Part shown: positions 29,185 to 40,032 of the stretch, piece after piece | Layout of the letters: every line of letters starts with the position of its first letter | Position numbering within the stretch: the stretch's first letter is position 1 | Source of the DNA: Aurantiochytrium sp. KH105 | Lineage: Eukaryota; Sar; Bigyra; Thraustochytrida; Thraustochytriidae | Assembly (NCBI GenBank): GCA_003116975.1 | Contig: BGKB01000003.1 | Coordinates: 1-64,000 of the forward strand | Length of the DNA: 64,000 bases | Direction of reading: 5' to 3' | The notes under the pieces: generated by a model | Told to the model about the DNA's origin: nothing | The model's input: only the letters and a program-made list of their open reading frames with translations | Databases searched by the model: none | Translations under genes and position numbers: made by a program

Positions 29185-32100
29185 ATGTATCGATCGAGCT
29201 TCGGCCCGCCACCAGTGCCTGCGCGTCTGCAACAAGAGAGGCGAAAAGGAGAAGGTTTGCAATGGAGGACGACGGCGCAGGATCAACAACAAGGACTCCA
29301 TCCACCGAGTCCAAAGGCGCACGAAAGTGTTGGACTTCACCTTCACGCAAGTCCAGCACCTCCACTTCATTCGCCGCAGCATCAACCCAGACAACCACAA
29401 CACCAAACCCAGCCAGCTTCTGCAGACTTTCCTCAGCCAAAGCCATATGCTCAACGCCACCCTTATCATCTTCACCAGCAAGATAACCATGATTCACGTG
29501 TCGAAAGGCACCACCCAGCACATCCTCCATCGCAACATCAGGAACTGCACAACAATCAGCACTCACAACCCCTTACGCACGCACATGCACCGCAGACACA
29601 ACAACATTCCCCGGAACATATCGCGCCCAATGTTGAAATGCGTTTGCGAATGCAATCACAAAACCAACAAATGCTTCATGACGCGCTCGAGGAACGCTTC
29701 CGTGCCATGGAAGTCCGTCTCGCCTCCTTTGAGTCCGAGAAGCGTCAGGATGAGGCGCGTATTCGTGATTTGACTGCATCACTTGCCGAAATCAAGGCGC
29801 GCACCGCAGGCACGACGCTGTCGCAGCGCGACGCTGCGTCCGAGGAACGCATTGCGAAACTCGAGCAAACCCTCGGCCAGATGTCGAAGCACGTGGGATC
29901 CTTGGAAGATCTACTCATTGATCGCGACGATCGCATCAAAAATCTCGCACACCAGGTGCAGATTCTCCAGAACCAGATCGACAATGAACCGCGAAAGACA
30001 AACCCAGACACGAATGTAGAAACGGCTGCTCGGGTGGCCGCCGAAACTGTTGCCTCGGAGGTTGCCCGCGTCAGTCAGTCACTCGTTGCGGTCAAAGAGC
30101 GTGTCGAAGAGATTTCGCAGCACACGCAAAAAAATCTGGCCGCGACAAGCAAACAGACAGAACAAGCGGCTGATCGCGCCTCTGCCATTGCTGCGCATGT
30201 GAATCGCAGCGAGAAAAGTCTTGAAGAATGGAAGTCGCAAGTGACGAGGCAGTTTGAGCGTCTCGAAGGCGGTCTTAGCGGCCTGCACAAGGCCTTAGAT
30301 GCTCAAGCTTCGCGCGAAAACCACATGCAGACCATGCATCAAGCGACCATCGAAGATATACGTGAAACAATGTCCCGTCATGCGGAAAAGACAAACGATC
30401 GTCTCGAAAAGCATGCCAAGGATGTGCGCGAAAGACTTGCCAGCGAATTGGACGCTGCGCGTCACGCGCAAGCAGACGCACGTACGAACTTCAACGAAGA
30501 TCTGGCTCGCTTCAAGGATTCCTTTGATCTGGATCGCAGCAACCTCGAAGTTCGTATGCAAAAACTCTTTGACGAGATGACGATTCGGTCATCGCAGGAT
30601 GACGCTCGCATTGCTGAGCTTCGCGCAGACCTCGATACGCGGACCAACATTATTACAGAAGACCTTCGCCACGAAGAGAGCGTCCGCATGGATTCTGTTC
30701 GCCGCGTGCATGAGGAACTCACAGAGCAACTCGAGAGCCTTCAGGACCGTGTCGGCCAAGGACTTCAAGTCGGTGAGGGAATTGGTGCTGGTCCTTCTGG
30801 GCAAAGGAACGTGGCAGCAGCAGCAGCGGCAGCAGAAAAGCTAGGCGAACTGGAGGAAGTGGTCCGTGCGGAGGTTCGCGCACGCATGCGACATGAAGCC
30901 AAAGCACGCGAGCATGTGACCAATACCGTGCAAACCCTCCAGGTACAAATTGACAAATATCGCAGAAGCGGACATGACCATCACGAAAAGCTCCGTAGAC
31001 ATCTCGAAGCCCAGGCATCGGCACTTCAATCCAAAGTGCAGCAAGATATCCAACACATTAGCGACAAGCTTGCCGAGTTCGCGCAGGCACGTCAGCTCAC
31101 GAATGCTGAAGCGTTAGAACGCGTCAGCCTCTGCGAAGCCAAGCTTGCAAAGCGAACCGCGGCGCAGTATGTTGAGGTCGATAAAGTTCGTGCTGATCTG
31201 GAAAAGCTCGACGAGACGCGGCGCGCAGATTGTGAGCGCTTCGAGGTCGCCCTGACCTCCGCTCGGACTCACTTTGAGACGCACCTTGCAGAATCCTTGC
31301 AAGTGCTACACGTGCAGCTCCAAGACGCTCAAACTACCTCTCGGCACGAATTAGAAACGCATGCCGAGGAGGTGAGCTCGCAGCTTCACGACGCCGCGCA
31401 TCGCGCGCAAATCGTTGAGCAGCAAAACGAGGCTACCTTCAAGGAGCACCGAAAGCTTCTCGAGGATGCCGTGAACGATCTGAGTGCTTCCATTGAGCGC
31501 GTGGCCGCCTCACAGGCCTCAAAAGAAGCACTCGGTAACATTCTCGATGACATTGAGAGACGGGAAGTGCGCGAGCGCCAGGAGGCTCTGGAGCGCGAAA
31601 AAGAGGAGCAGCTCCGGAGCGAGCTCCAGCAAGGCTTGGCTGACCTCGAGCACAGCTTTTCGCAGTTCTATGAAGACGTGGAATCCAAAGCGACAGCTCT
31701 TGAAGGCCTTGTGTACGAGTCGCAACAGTCTTCTTACCAATACGTTGACCAGCTCCGTACACAGCTCGAGGCCGAGACGGAGCAACGCGCTGCAGACCAA
31801 AGCACTGTTCGATTGGCGGTTGACCAGCTCTGTGGGAAAATGGACAACCTGGAGGGGGGCGCGCTTCGCCAAACGCAAGAAGACACAACGCGACTCCAGG
31901 TCGAGCTTGTTCTCGAGCGCTTGCTTGCCGGGGTGGCAGAGCAGGCTCTCGGGGACGAGCAGGAGCACATTTCCGAAGCAGCAGAGGCAATTTATGAATC
32001 CATTCACTCCCTATCCGACCAGGTCGAGTCCTACGCTCGCGTTTCAGCCCAAGTTGAAGCCAAAGTTAGTGTTCTACAAAAGACGGTAAAGCTTGCAGAC

Positions 32101-32370
32101 CAGCAGGCGCGCCCTGCCGAAAGCACTCGCGTTCCGGCAAACCCTGAAGCTCCTTCACACGCCGCGCACGACACACGTGAAACGACATCGGCGCCGAACC
32201 AGGAAGATTCCGCGATGGAGCTTGCATCGCCCGACGCAGGAACTGCCGGACCCAGCCTTTTGAGCAAACCTTCGAGAGACTCCATTATTCTTGATGGCAG
32301 CCTCGATCTCTCCCAGGCGCCTGAGGCCGACCTTGGAGATGATGACGACGAGGATGCTTTTGCACTGTAG
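29185..32370 (+). CDS. Long coiled-coil protein with His/Gln/Pro-rich head
   Basis: 1061 residues from ATG 29185. The first about 150 residues are Pro/His/Gln-rich (HQQDNHDSRVERHH). The bulk (about 155-975) is heptad-patterned coiled coil, for example IAKLEQTLGQMSKHVGSLED and LAHQVQILQNQI, interrupted by a Gly/Ala-rich hinge near 530-550. The C-terminal about 85 residues are Pro/Ser-rich and end in an acidic DLGDDDDEDAFAL. No enzymatic motif is seen. Regular short coils with a proline-rich head recall SF-assemblin-like cytoskeletal proteins, but it is far longer and no signature confirms this. Likely a structural or scaffold protein (inference). Confidence 0.7.
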   Translation: MYRSSFGPPPVPARLQQERRKGEGLQWRTTAQDQQQGLHPPSPKAHESVGLHLHASPAPPLHSPQHQPRQPQHQTQPASADFPQPKPYAQRHPYHLHQQDNHDSRVERHHPAHPPSQHQELHNNQHSQPLTHAHAPQTQQHSPEHIAPNVEMRLRMQSQNQQMLHDALEERFRAMEVRLASFESEKRQDEARIRDLTASLAEIKARTAGTTLSQRDAASEERIAKLEQTLGQMSKHVGSLEDLLIDRDDRIKNLAHQVQILQNQIDNEPRKTNPDTNVETAARVAAETVASEVARVSQSLVAVKERVEEISQHTQKNLAATSKQTEQAADRASAIAAHVNRSEKSLEEWKSQVTRQFERLEGGLSGLHKALDAQASRENHMQTMHQATIEDIRETMSRHAEKTNDRLEKHAKDVRERLASELDAARHAQADARTNFNEDLARFKDSFDLDRSNLEVRMQKLFDEMTIRSSQDDARIAELRADLDTRTNIITEDLRHEESVRMDSVRRVHEELTEQLESLQDRVGQGLQVGEGIGAGPSGQRNVAAAAAAAEKLGELEEVVRAEVRARMRHEAKAREHVTNTVQTLQVQIDKYRRSGHDHHEKLRRHLEAQASALQSKVQQDIQHISDKLAEFAQARQLTNAEALERVSLCEAKLAKRTAAQYVEVDKVRADLEKLDETRRADCERFEVALTSARTHFETHLAESLQVLHVQLQDAQTTSRHELETHAEEVSSQLHDAAHRAQIVEQQNEATFKEHRKLLEDAVNDLSASIERVAASQASKEALGNILDDIERREVRERQEALEREKEEQLRSELQQGLADLEHSFSQFYEDVESKATALEGLVYESQQSSYQYVDQLRTQLEAETEQRAADQSTVRLAVDQLCGKMDNLEGGALRQTQEDTTRLQVELVLERLLAGVAEQALGDEQEHISEAAEAIYESIHSLSDQVESYARVSAQVEAKVSVLQKTVKLADQQARPAESTRVPANPEAPSHAAHDTRETTSAPNQEDSAMELASPDAGTAGPSLLSKPSRDSIILDGSLDLSQAPEADLGDDDDEDAFAL

Positions 32371-33016
32371 AGTTGGTTTTCTCCAGGGAGAAAAGAAAAT
32401 AAGAACGCAGACACGCATCGTGTGCTATCTGTAGTTTTTGTACGAAGTCAAGAGTGGATGGTGAAAAAAATTGTAAGAAGAGAACGTGCATACACGTATA
32501 CACCCTACATCTTCGCCATTTTCTTAGTTTTCCTTTGAATGATGAAGCTGTTCTTCACTGATGGTAGAAATGCATTCGCTTGCACGAAGTAACCTCCGTC
32601 GCACTCGATTGCTCAATCACTTGAGTAAGAGGCAATAGCCTTGCTCTAAAGCGTAAAGGTGACACTCTCTCCGCCATGATGATAGGCCTCTCAATTTCCA
32701 ACGTCTGAATTTGGTTCAATCTGAGGAACTCGATGATGAAGAGCCAGCTGTGAAAACCGCACGTTACGACAACCTCCAGCTGCAAAAACTGCACGGCGCG
32801 AGGACCACGCGGTGTTTAGAATGACCAAGCGATAACTAATCTTATCTCGCGATCCCTTCCTTGTGAATTTGACCAAGCGTATCTGTGGAATGGCGCGTTT
32901 CGAAAATATTGCGATAATACGCCGACAGCAGAAAGGAGCATGATCCAAATAAAGTAAACGGCAAGTTCTCTTTGCAATTATTGTCAACAACGATCATGCT
33001 TGTCGAATTGTCTTTT
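32371..33016. other. Convergent 3' spacer
   Basis: 646 bases, AT-richer than the flanking coding sequence, between convergent stops. Several short minus-strand frames exist, but none resembles a protein. Confidence 0.5.
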
Positions 33017-36000
33017 TTACAGCATGGGTGATTTGGAGAACTCAAGTTTGGCCGCTGCCTCAGAGACCGATTTAAGACTATCGCGATTGACAAACTCCGT
33101 GACGGATATCATAAAGGAGAGTTCTGCCGAGGGCCCAGAGCGCGGCAATAAATTACCTTGGGCGTCATACTTTTCAAGAGGCTCCGTAAAAGGCGTCTTC
33201 ATGTTCAATGCGTCTTGAAGCTTGCGCATTGGAAGACGGACTTCGCCAAATGAAAAACCCTTGCCATTCATTTCCCAGTGGTGCACCTCCAAAGACAAAA
33301 TTTCGTTGCCGCGCACTGGCGATGCGCGCTCCTTTCCAAACTGAAAGAATTCGTCCCATACGGGAGCCACGCTGTCGCGCATGATCGCAGTTCGTCGTGA
33401 CTGTGCAATTTCAAAGCCATTCAATGGGTCTTTGAGAGAAACCTCGCAGTACGAGTCCACACAAGGGTAGTCAATGGACGCGGTTGAGTCCAACGAGCCT
33501 GGTGTCATTGGACTTTCAGGTTTCGGTGATGAGCCCTCAAGCTGTAGTTCAAGTTGGTCTGCGCGACGTACGCGAACACGAACGACAAAGGCGCGTTCAT
33601 CGTAGTCATTTGCAGCCTTGGTCTTCCACTCCTCGGGAACGGCCTGCGAGATGATGCCATGGCTCTCGGGTAACAAGGCCCCGCTCGGAATGTCGATCGT
33701 ACTTGCGCGATGCAAAGCAGCTGCCGATTCGGGAACGGCCGGCGTTTGTCCTGCTGCGCTATTTGATCGACTCATGCGAAAGTTCGCTCCAATTGGATTC
33801 GTCGCAAGATTCATAATACTTCGCAACGAACCAGACGCCTGGCGCACCATATTCGCTCGGCGTCTATTTCCCGGGCCTCCCGATCCAAACGATCCTGAAT
33901 TCAGAGACGCGGGCCCTGTACCGGGCTGGCCTGGACCACTGCTCCCACCTGCCAAGTTGGCCCCAGAGTTCCCAGTATTGGCATTTGCCACCGCAGGTGA
34001 GGGGGGGTGAAGGCCATTCGATCCAGGGCTGAGACCAGACGCAGACTGGCCAGTCGAATGAGCTCCAGAGCTATTGTTCGCTCCGCCAACACTCGAGACC
34101 GGGCCGCCGAGTGCTGTAAGATTTCCACCCGAACCAGAACCACGCCCACGGGGCGAGCCACCAATATCCTTCCAGTCCATTGATCGTGGTTTCGAGCCTT
34201 GCATGTTGGGTGTTTTAAGACGCGCGCCCAAAGGCTGCTTCTCCGTGGCCGTCAAAGGCTCAGTGGCCAACTCGAAGGCAAAGCACACGTGTCCAGGAAG
34301 CTCTCCTGACTCGTTTTGACGAACGCGCGAGGACAACGATCGTCTTTTCTCTTCCTTTGTTCCCGTCGCGACGGTCAATGACGCTGCTGCCGAAGATGAA
34401 AAGGTCGAAGAACCCGACGACGACGAGGAAGACGACGGCGTGGTCGAAGAGACTGGGGAACACGAGCCAGGCGCGCCAGACTTTGTCTCAATCTCCGATC
34501 CTAGATTTCCCGCTTGGCGCGTTGCTGCTGATGCTCCACGAATTGACAACGCTTCTGGCTGCTTGGCTGACTTTGCTTTGCCAGGAGACGCTTCACTTGC
34601 TTTTGCAGCCGACGAAGAAGGCAACGCCGGTGGGGGCGGCAAGGAAGATGTGACTGATGATGACGGAACTTCCGAGGAAGTAGATGGAGGGGGGTCGACA
34701 GGGCCAAACGATTCCCATTTTACGAGCACAGTGTCCTGATGCTCCACCATCGTATCCTGGTACTTGGTAATGATGGCCGAGAGAGGAAGTTCTACACTTC
34801 CGAGAAGACGGTCGTCTGGCGCCGGTTCCGTGCGTAGTGCTGCTGCTGCGGCGGCTAGACTAGGGCCACTCTGCTGGAGCAACGACGAAGACGAGTTCGA
34901 TAGCGTACTCAAGCGCGCACCCAGTCCGCCGCCAGCAACAGCGGCCCCGCCAGCGTCCCACGGAGCTGCTTCGTTCCAATCCGGAAAATGTGATCCGGCG
35001 GTGCCGTACACCGACGAGACACCTGCATGAACACCGCTATGCAGGTGGCCAGAAGACCCCATTGGGATCGAGCCGCTGCTTCCGCTCAAGCTGTTGATAC
35101 TACTGGCGCTGGAATTGCCAAAGCCAAGGTTGCCAAGCAGTCCTGTCATCGACTCGATCGAACGCGTGTGCCCTTCCGCGCCAGCACGTCGATGAGAGCC
35201 AGACATGGACCTGCTGTCGTCCATGGACGCGGTGGAAAGTGATCGCCCAGGCATGGGTGGGGGTAAATGTTCTTCGCCATAGGCTTCAAGTTTGCGCATT
35301 TCCTCTGCCGTATCTTGCGCCGTCGCGTAAAATTCGACCTTGAGTTCTTCAAAACCTGTCAAGGTTTCGAGCTTGCCAAATGTAAATAGTTCATCCCATT
35401 GTGGCGTGTGGATCGTTTTTGCCCCCCGCGAACGCCCGGCCTCTTTGCCAAGACGCACAATAGCATAAATCTCCTTTGCCGGAGTTCCATCGTGCGTAGC
35501 GAGCAAAAGCGTTCGCGTTGTTGCCCGCATGACGCCAACTCGCAGCACTACACGCTGCGAATTCGCGTTAAAGTTTCGTTTGAGGTAAAAGTATGCCATG
35601 GGCTGCGAAAGTTGAAGACCGCCAGGTGTACCAACAAACTCTCCAGATGCCGTCCTCGGCAATGCCGAGGGCCTGGAACCCAGAGGTCCCAGACCAGGCA
35701 CGCCAAGAATAGGTGTGGCACCAATCGCCTCAGCTCCAGAGCCTGGGGCCAGGCGATGATATCTTGCAAGATTTGTTGCCGTAGTTCGGCGCCGATCCGC
35801 GGGAACAACAAGCTCACTGGCACCTACATGTTGCGAGCTCGAGAGCGCGCCGAGTGGGATATCGCCGACATTATCCACTTCAATGTGCACTTTGAGGTCG
35901 CCCGCGTTTTCTCGACGTGCTCGTCCAGTGAGCTCAAAGGAGACTGACTTGGGCTTGCCGTTGGGAATCGGAAAGAGCTCCGTGACGGGCAAACAAACGG

Positions 36001-39000
36001 ATCCGAAATTGCCATGTGTCATATCGACGCCGGCGATGATTAGCATTGCGCAGGGCCGAAGCTTTTGCATCACGCCAAAGTACATGGGATCGCTTTCTGA
36101 AAAGTCGGCGAAACGCGTAGGAAGAGCTGCGAGGGCGGCGGCATCGACGCCGAGACCAAAGAGGTTGGCTTTGCTCGATTTGGCCTCCATGTCGGCAGGC
36201 GATTCGGGCGATTGCGCCGACTGGGTGAGACGGAGTCCGGCAAGCGTTGAGCGGTGTTGCAATCGGGCCGACTTCGTCTTGCCCACCTCCCACAGAGAGC
36301 TGCTAATACCCTGAGGCCCACACGAAATAATGCAGGTGCTCGTGTCTGCATGCAAGCCAGTGATGCGCTTGACGCGAATTCGAATGCACGCCTCTTGGAA
36401 ATAAGGTCCCAGGCCCACCTGTGAGGTACGCAAGTAAGCCCGCACCACGCTCGTTTGCCAGCCTTCAAGAGCATCAAACGGTGCATCCTCTCGAGGGTCG
36501 GTCCCGTTGCTGACCATCTTGTCCACGTCAGCTGCACTCGTCCCGGACCCAAGACCAAGTTTGACTTCATGCAAACTCGAGGTCCACAATGGCCGATAGC
36601 TGGTACCGTACATGCGATGTGCCCATTGCATGAGTGCCGTTGTATATGCCAAGGGCTCGTGTCCATTGAACTTTTTGCGTTTGGAAACGCGCATGATATA
36701 GGTTTCAAGCCAGTCCGGCCGAAGCACAAGGCTGCCAAGACTATCGACAAGCACGAGCGTGCCCAAACGCGCGAGCTGTGGTGGGTCCCACGGCAGCGTG
36801 GTAGCTCGCTGTGTGTGCAGCGAGTCCGACACGTTTGCAATGTCAAAGTGATTCGGTACCATCTCCGCGTATGTTTCCTTGAAGGCTTCATTTCCGAATC
36901 GAGGTGCGCCAAACGAATACACGGCCACATGTGTAAAGCCGACCTCTTCCCTCTTGCGCGCAAGATCCAAGGCACAGAGACTGGCGTACGCTCCACCCAC
37001 GCCATGCCCGGTCGTAAAGACAGGCCGTACCTTTTGCTCAGAGACCTGCTGCACCACTGCGAGAATGCGGCTTGCCACAGCGCTATATCGTTCAGAGAGA
37101 TCTGTGCGTACTAATGGCGGGTCCGCAAGTTGAGAAAACACGTGACCAAGCTGATGCCGGGTCCAGGTGCAAAAGTTGCGGCCGCCAGAGGTCGCACCCC
37201 CCGAATTGGGTCTGGCCAGGATGGAGGAGTTCATTCGCGCGAGTCGCCCAAATGATTGCGCCGAGGACGAAGCACTCATATGCTTTGCGTCAACAGGCAC
37301 GTTGACCTGCTCTTCGTCCTCGCCGAGACCTGGCGCGGGCAAAGGTTCGGTCATGCGTGGGGTCCTCGTGCTTGCAAGCGAGTTCGGAATGCGAGCCCCG
37401 TTCCCGCGAAAGGCCACTACGACCATCTCCGAGGACGCAAAGACGGCGCAATAAACATTGACAGACTCTTCGGAAATTTGCGCAACGAGTGAGAACTGAT
37501 CATCTTCCACGAGCAAAAGGACGTCCGGATCGGACTGCGCAAAGCGAACAGTACCCGTGAGATACATTGTGTGAGCAAAATTCCACAAGAGTGCAGCAAT
37601 GTCAAAACTGAAAAAGTGGCTCGCGCGATGCTCCAGACAGTGGTTGATTGCGTCGGCCGTGACTACGTCTGCAGGGCCCATGTCTGTCGACGAAAATTCG
37701 GTCTGTTCCTTGTCTTCGGCAAGAACGTCGAGGTGATCGACAATGTACGTGTCACCAAGCACCCCGAGAGCAAACTCATTGTACGACTTCATGTAGTGAT
37801 ACCCCGTGTCTCGAGTTTTTCGCCAGTACCGCGGCGTGAGAATCCAGTCGCACGGTAAGAACATGTACACGAGTGCGGTGATCCACGCGAGAATGACAAT
37901 TGACACGGGGCCATCGCCATATGTGACTCCGCTAAAGGTCAGGCCATGGTAAAATCCGTAGACTGGTGCAAGACCAATCTCGGAAACGAGGGCCAAAATG
38001 TAGAGAAAGAACATTTGAAGCACAAAGACTGCACGGAGAACATGGAAAGAAACGAGATTGGCGCGGCCTTGCAGCAAGTAAAAGAGCGAAAGAATATTTC
38101 GGGCGCGCCCCGCCTCGACAAAGATCCAGGCCACGAGAATGAGCTCCCATACGCTAAAGACGATGATCAGCGCAGTGAGCACATTATCGTCATAGGTGGT
38201 GCAAGGCGAAGGCGTTCCCGGAGGGACCTCGGTTGCGCAGTACCGAATGACAGAAATCCATGCCGTGCCAGGAACAAACCCCATGGAAAAGTTGAAGACC
38301 TCGCCGACGGCGAGACGTGCGATCACATAGAGGGCCGCCATTCGAGGCACCACACCCTTGACAGTGCGAACATGATCATGTCGCCGGCTGTGAACATCAA
38401 GAAGCGAGTCCGTGACCGCTTGCATGTCGAGCGAGTTACCATCGTGCTGCAGGGAGATGCGAAGCCAATTCTCGCGCTTGACAGCTTCGATACGGATCCA
38501 TTTGAAGAGAACAATGGTTCCATAAAAGAAACTCGCCACAAAGAGCGCATCAGATGCCACGCAATAGCGCTGTCGGGGCCAAAATGTCTCGTAGGTTTCA
38601 AATGACCAATCGCGATAGGCCAAAACAAAGGCGTAGAGGTCCACAATGGTCACACCGGGGTTCAAGGATGGCAAAAGCCAGGCACACCAGGTACAGAGCA
38701 GGACAACAACCTGAGAGGTTTTCCGGACGCGGAGTTTGTCTTGATCCACAGCGTGAAATTTTTGCGCCTCGAGGTCAACGACAACAATGTACGTGAAAAA
38801 CACAGCGACAGCCGTCATCCAGATGGACTGGAGCACGCGAATCACAAGCCAAAAGAGCACGAGCCAGAGTGTAGGAGCGCCCGGCATCTTTTCGTTTGAT
38901 GCGTTGCTCCATGCCACAGAGATGGAGGTGATGACGACGGCAATGAGGTTCCCAACGAGACAGTACAGGAGCAAGCGCAAAAGCTTTGCGCCGGACATGG

Positions 39001-39757
39001 CGTGAAGGTTCATGCTCGCTTCCGCCATGCGGTCGTTCACCAGACTCGCGAGCGATGCGTAGAGAGGATGTTCTCCGCCAAGTGCGTTTTCGCCAGTGTC
39101 AGACACGTGATCCGGTGCGATGTCAACCTCGACGACGCTTCCGGTTTCGCTTTTTGTATCAGCACCGTCTTCAAGGATTTCCACAAGACTCCCGGTCTCG
39201 CTCTTGCTATCGTTCTCCTCTTCGTCCAAGCTTTCTTCCACGTCGGTATCGTCTTCTTTATCTTCCACCACATCCTGTGACTGTATCGTGGTGTCCTTGT
39301 CTTCTTTTCCTGTCTCTTCGTTCTGCAATTGCTGCAAGGTTTTCTCTGTTCTTTCCTCTGGTGAAAGTGTCCTCGCTGCTGTTACTGTTTGTGTAATGTC
39401 TGTGTCATCCTTGTCGCCGGGGGCCTTTGCCTCATCGTGCTCGGCTGCTTCGTGCTCGTGGCGGTCTTCTTGGGACCTTGGGGCCGAAAGCGTTTCGGCC
39501 GCCGCTGCTTGCGCTGTTTTCGGAGATTCTCCTCGCGCCTCATTCTCTTGTGGCGGCGTATCCTTTTCCGCTACGACGTCCTTGTCCATCCCCCCGCTCT
39601 CGCCGGCCGCCTCTTGGTGGGCCGGCGATGTTGAGGTCGAAGTCGAGGTCGAAGTCGAGGTCGAGGTCGCGGCGGCCATCACCGTCATCGTTTCGGCCGC
39701 CTCGCGCGGGGCCGGGCCGTCTTCGGCGCCAGTTTCCGCAGCGTCCGCGGCACGCAT
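33017..39757 (-). CDS. Multi-span membrane protein with inactive class-3 lipase domain and C2-like domains
   Basis: 2246 residues if started at ATG 39757 (MRAADAAETGAED). An upstream extension reads through a CAA repeat from a GTG and would give a false poly-Leu start. Residues 1-235 are acidic and disordered. About 250-640 hold roughly eight membrane spans (for example LLLYCLVGNLIAVVI, VSIVILAWITALVYMFL). An alpha/beta-hydrolase domain of lipase class 3 type lies at about 690-1040: VVVAFRGNG (oxyanion side), the nucleophile elbow TGHGVGGAYA at 917-926, VYSFGAPRFGN, then NVSDSLH and GHEPLAY, which supply the Asp and His. The nucleophile of GHSLG is Gly919 here. C2-like domains follow, the clearest at about 1400-1490 and 2055-2200 (AFVVRVRVRRADQL, PVWDEFFQFG). 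The layout resembles a diacylglycerol-lipase relative, but catalysis is doubtful. Confidence 0.8.
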   Translation of the reverse strand: MRAADAAETGAEDGPAPREAAETMTVMAAATSTSTSTSTSTSTSPAHQEAAGESGGMDKDVVAEKDTPPQENEARGESPKTAQAAAAETLSAPRSQEDRHEHEAAEHDEAKAPGDKDDTDITQTVTAARTLSPEERTEKTLQQLQNEETGKEDKDTTIQSQDVVEDKEDDTDVEESLDEEENDSKSETGSLVEILEDGADTKSETGSVVEVDIAPDHVSDTGENALGGEHPLYASLASLVNDRMAEASMNLHAMSGAKLLRLLLYCLVGNLIAVVITSISVAWSNASNEKMPGAPTLWLVLFWLVIRVLQSIWMTAVAVFFTYIVVVDLEAQKFHAVDQDKLRVRKTSQVVVLLCTWCAWLLPSLNPGVTIVDLYAFVLAYRDWSFETYETFWPRQRYCVASDALFVASFFYGTIVLFKWIRIEAVKRENWLRISLQHDGNSLDMQAVTDSLLDVHSRRHDHVRTVKGVVPRMAALYVIARLAVGEVFNFSMGFVPGTAWISVIRYCATEVPPGTPSPCTTYDDNVLTALIIVFSVWELILVAWIFVEAGRARNILSLFYLLQGRANLVSFHVLRAVFVLQMFFLYILALVSEIGLAPVYGFYHGLTFSGVTYGDGPVSIVILAWITALVYMFLPCDWILTPRYWRKTRDTGYHYMKSYNEFALGVLGDTYIVDHLDVLAEDKEQTEFSSTDMGPADVVTADAINHCLEHRASHFFSFDIAALLWNFAHTMYLTGTVRFAQSDPDVLLLVEDDQFSLVAQISEESVNVYCAVFASSEMVVVAFRGNGARIPNSLASTRTPRMTEPLPAPGLGEDEEQVNVPVDAKHMSASSSAQSFGRLARMNSSILARPNSGGATSGGRNFCTWTRHQLGHVFSQLADPPLVRTDLSERYSAVASRILAVVQQVSEQKVRPVFTTGHGVGGAYASLCALDLARKREEVGFTHVAVYSFGAPRFGNEAFKETYAEMVPNHFDIANVSDSLHTQRATTLPWDPPQLARLGTLVLVDSLGSLVLRPDWLETYIMRVSKRKKFNGHEPLAYTTALMQWAHRMYGTSYRPLWTSSLHEVKLGLGSGTSAADVDKMVSNGTDPREDAPFDALEGWQTSVVRAYLRTSQVGLGPYFQEACIRIRVKRITGLHADTSTCIISCGPQGISSSLWEVGKTKSARLQHRSTLAGLRLTQSAQSPESPADMEAKSSKANLFGLGVDAAALAALPTRFADFSESDPMYFGVMQKLRPCAMLIIAGVDMTHGNFGSVCLPVTELFPIPNGKPKSVSFELTGRARRENAGDLKVHIEVDNVGDIPLGALSSSQHVGASELVVPADRRRTTATNLARYHRLAPGSGAEAIGATPILGVPGLGPLGSRPSALPRTASGEFVGTPGGLQLSQPMAYFYLKRNFNANSQRVVLRVGVMRATTRTLLLATHDGTPAKEIYAIVRLGKEAGRSRGAKTIHTPQWDELFTFGKLETLTGFEELKVEFYATAQDTAEEMRKLEAYGEEHLPPPMPGRSLSTASMDDSRSMSGSHRRAGAEGHTRSIESMTGLLGNLGFGNSSASSINSLSGSSGSIPMGSSGHLHSGVHAGVSSVYGTAGSHFPDWNEAAPWDAGGAAVAGGGLGARLSTLSNSSSSLLQQSGPSLAAAAAALRTEPAPDDRLLGSVELPLSAIITKYQDTMVEHQDTVLVKWESFGPVDPPPSTSSEVPSSSVTSSLPPPPALPSSSAAKASEASPGKAKSAKQPEALSIRGASAATRQAGNLGSEIETKSGAPGSCSPVSSTTPSSSSSSSGSSTFSSSAAASLTVATGTKEEKRRSLSSRVRQNESGELPGHVCFAFELATEPLTATEKQPLGARLKTPNMQGSKPRSMDWKDIGGSPRGRGSGSGGNLTALGGPVSSVGGANNSSGAHSTGQSASGLSPGSNGLHPPSPAVANANTGNSGANLAGGSSGPGQPGTGPASLNSGSFGSGGPGNRRRANMVRQASGSLRSIMNLATNPIGANFRMSRSNSAAGQTPAVPESAAALHRASTIDIPSGALLPESHGIISQAVPEEWKTKAANDYDERAFVVRVRVRRADQLELQLEGSSPKPESPMTPGSLDSTASIDYPCVDSYCEVSLKDPLNGFEIAQSRRTAIMRDSVAPVWDEFFQFGKERASPVRGNEILSLEVHHWEMNGKGFSFGEVRLPMRKLQDALNMKTPFTEPLEKYDAQGNLLPRSGPSAELSFMISVTEFVNRDSLKSVSEAAAKLEFSKSPML

Positions 39758-39997
39758 CGCGCCCGCCGCCTGCCTCCGCCTCCTGCGCTGCGCCGCGCCG
39801 CGCCGCGCCGGCGCTCGCGTCGCGCGGGATCTCGGGGCGGTTTGGTTTCGAAAATGCTCGCCCGAGTTCGAGTTGGTCAACCACAACAACAACAACAACA
39901 ACAATAACAACAACAGCAGCGACACCGGGAGCTAGGCCAAGAGCGAGAGCGGATCCCTTCCTGCCGGCTGGGCCCGGCGCGGCGGGGCGGGGCGATC

Positions 39998-40032
<35 letters not shown>

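Noticed and set aside
39758-39925. Poly-leucine signal-like N-terminus on the lipase-like protein
   Set aside because: It begins at GTG, not ATG, and is the translation of a CAA/GTT microsatellite in the leader. The first good ATG is at 39757.
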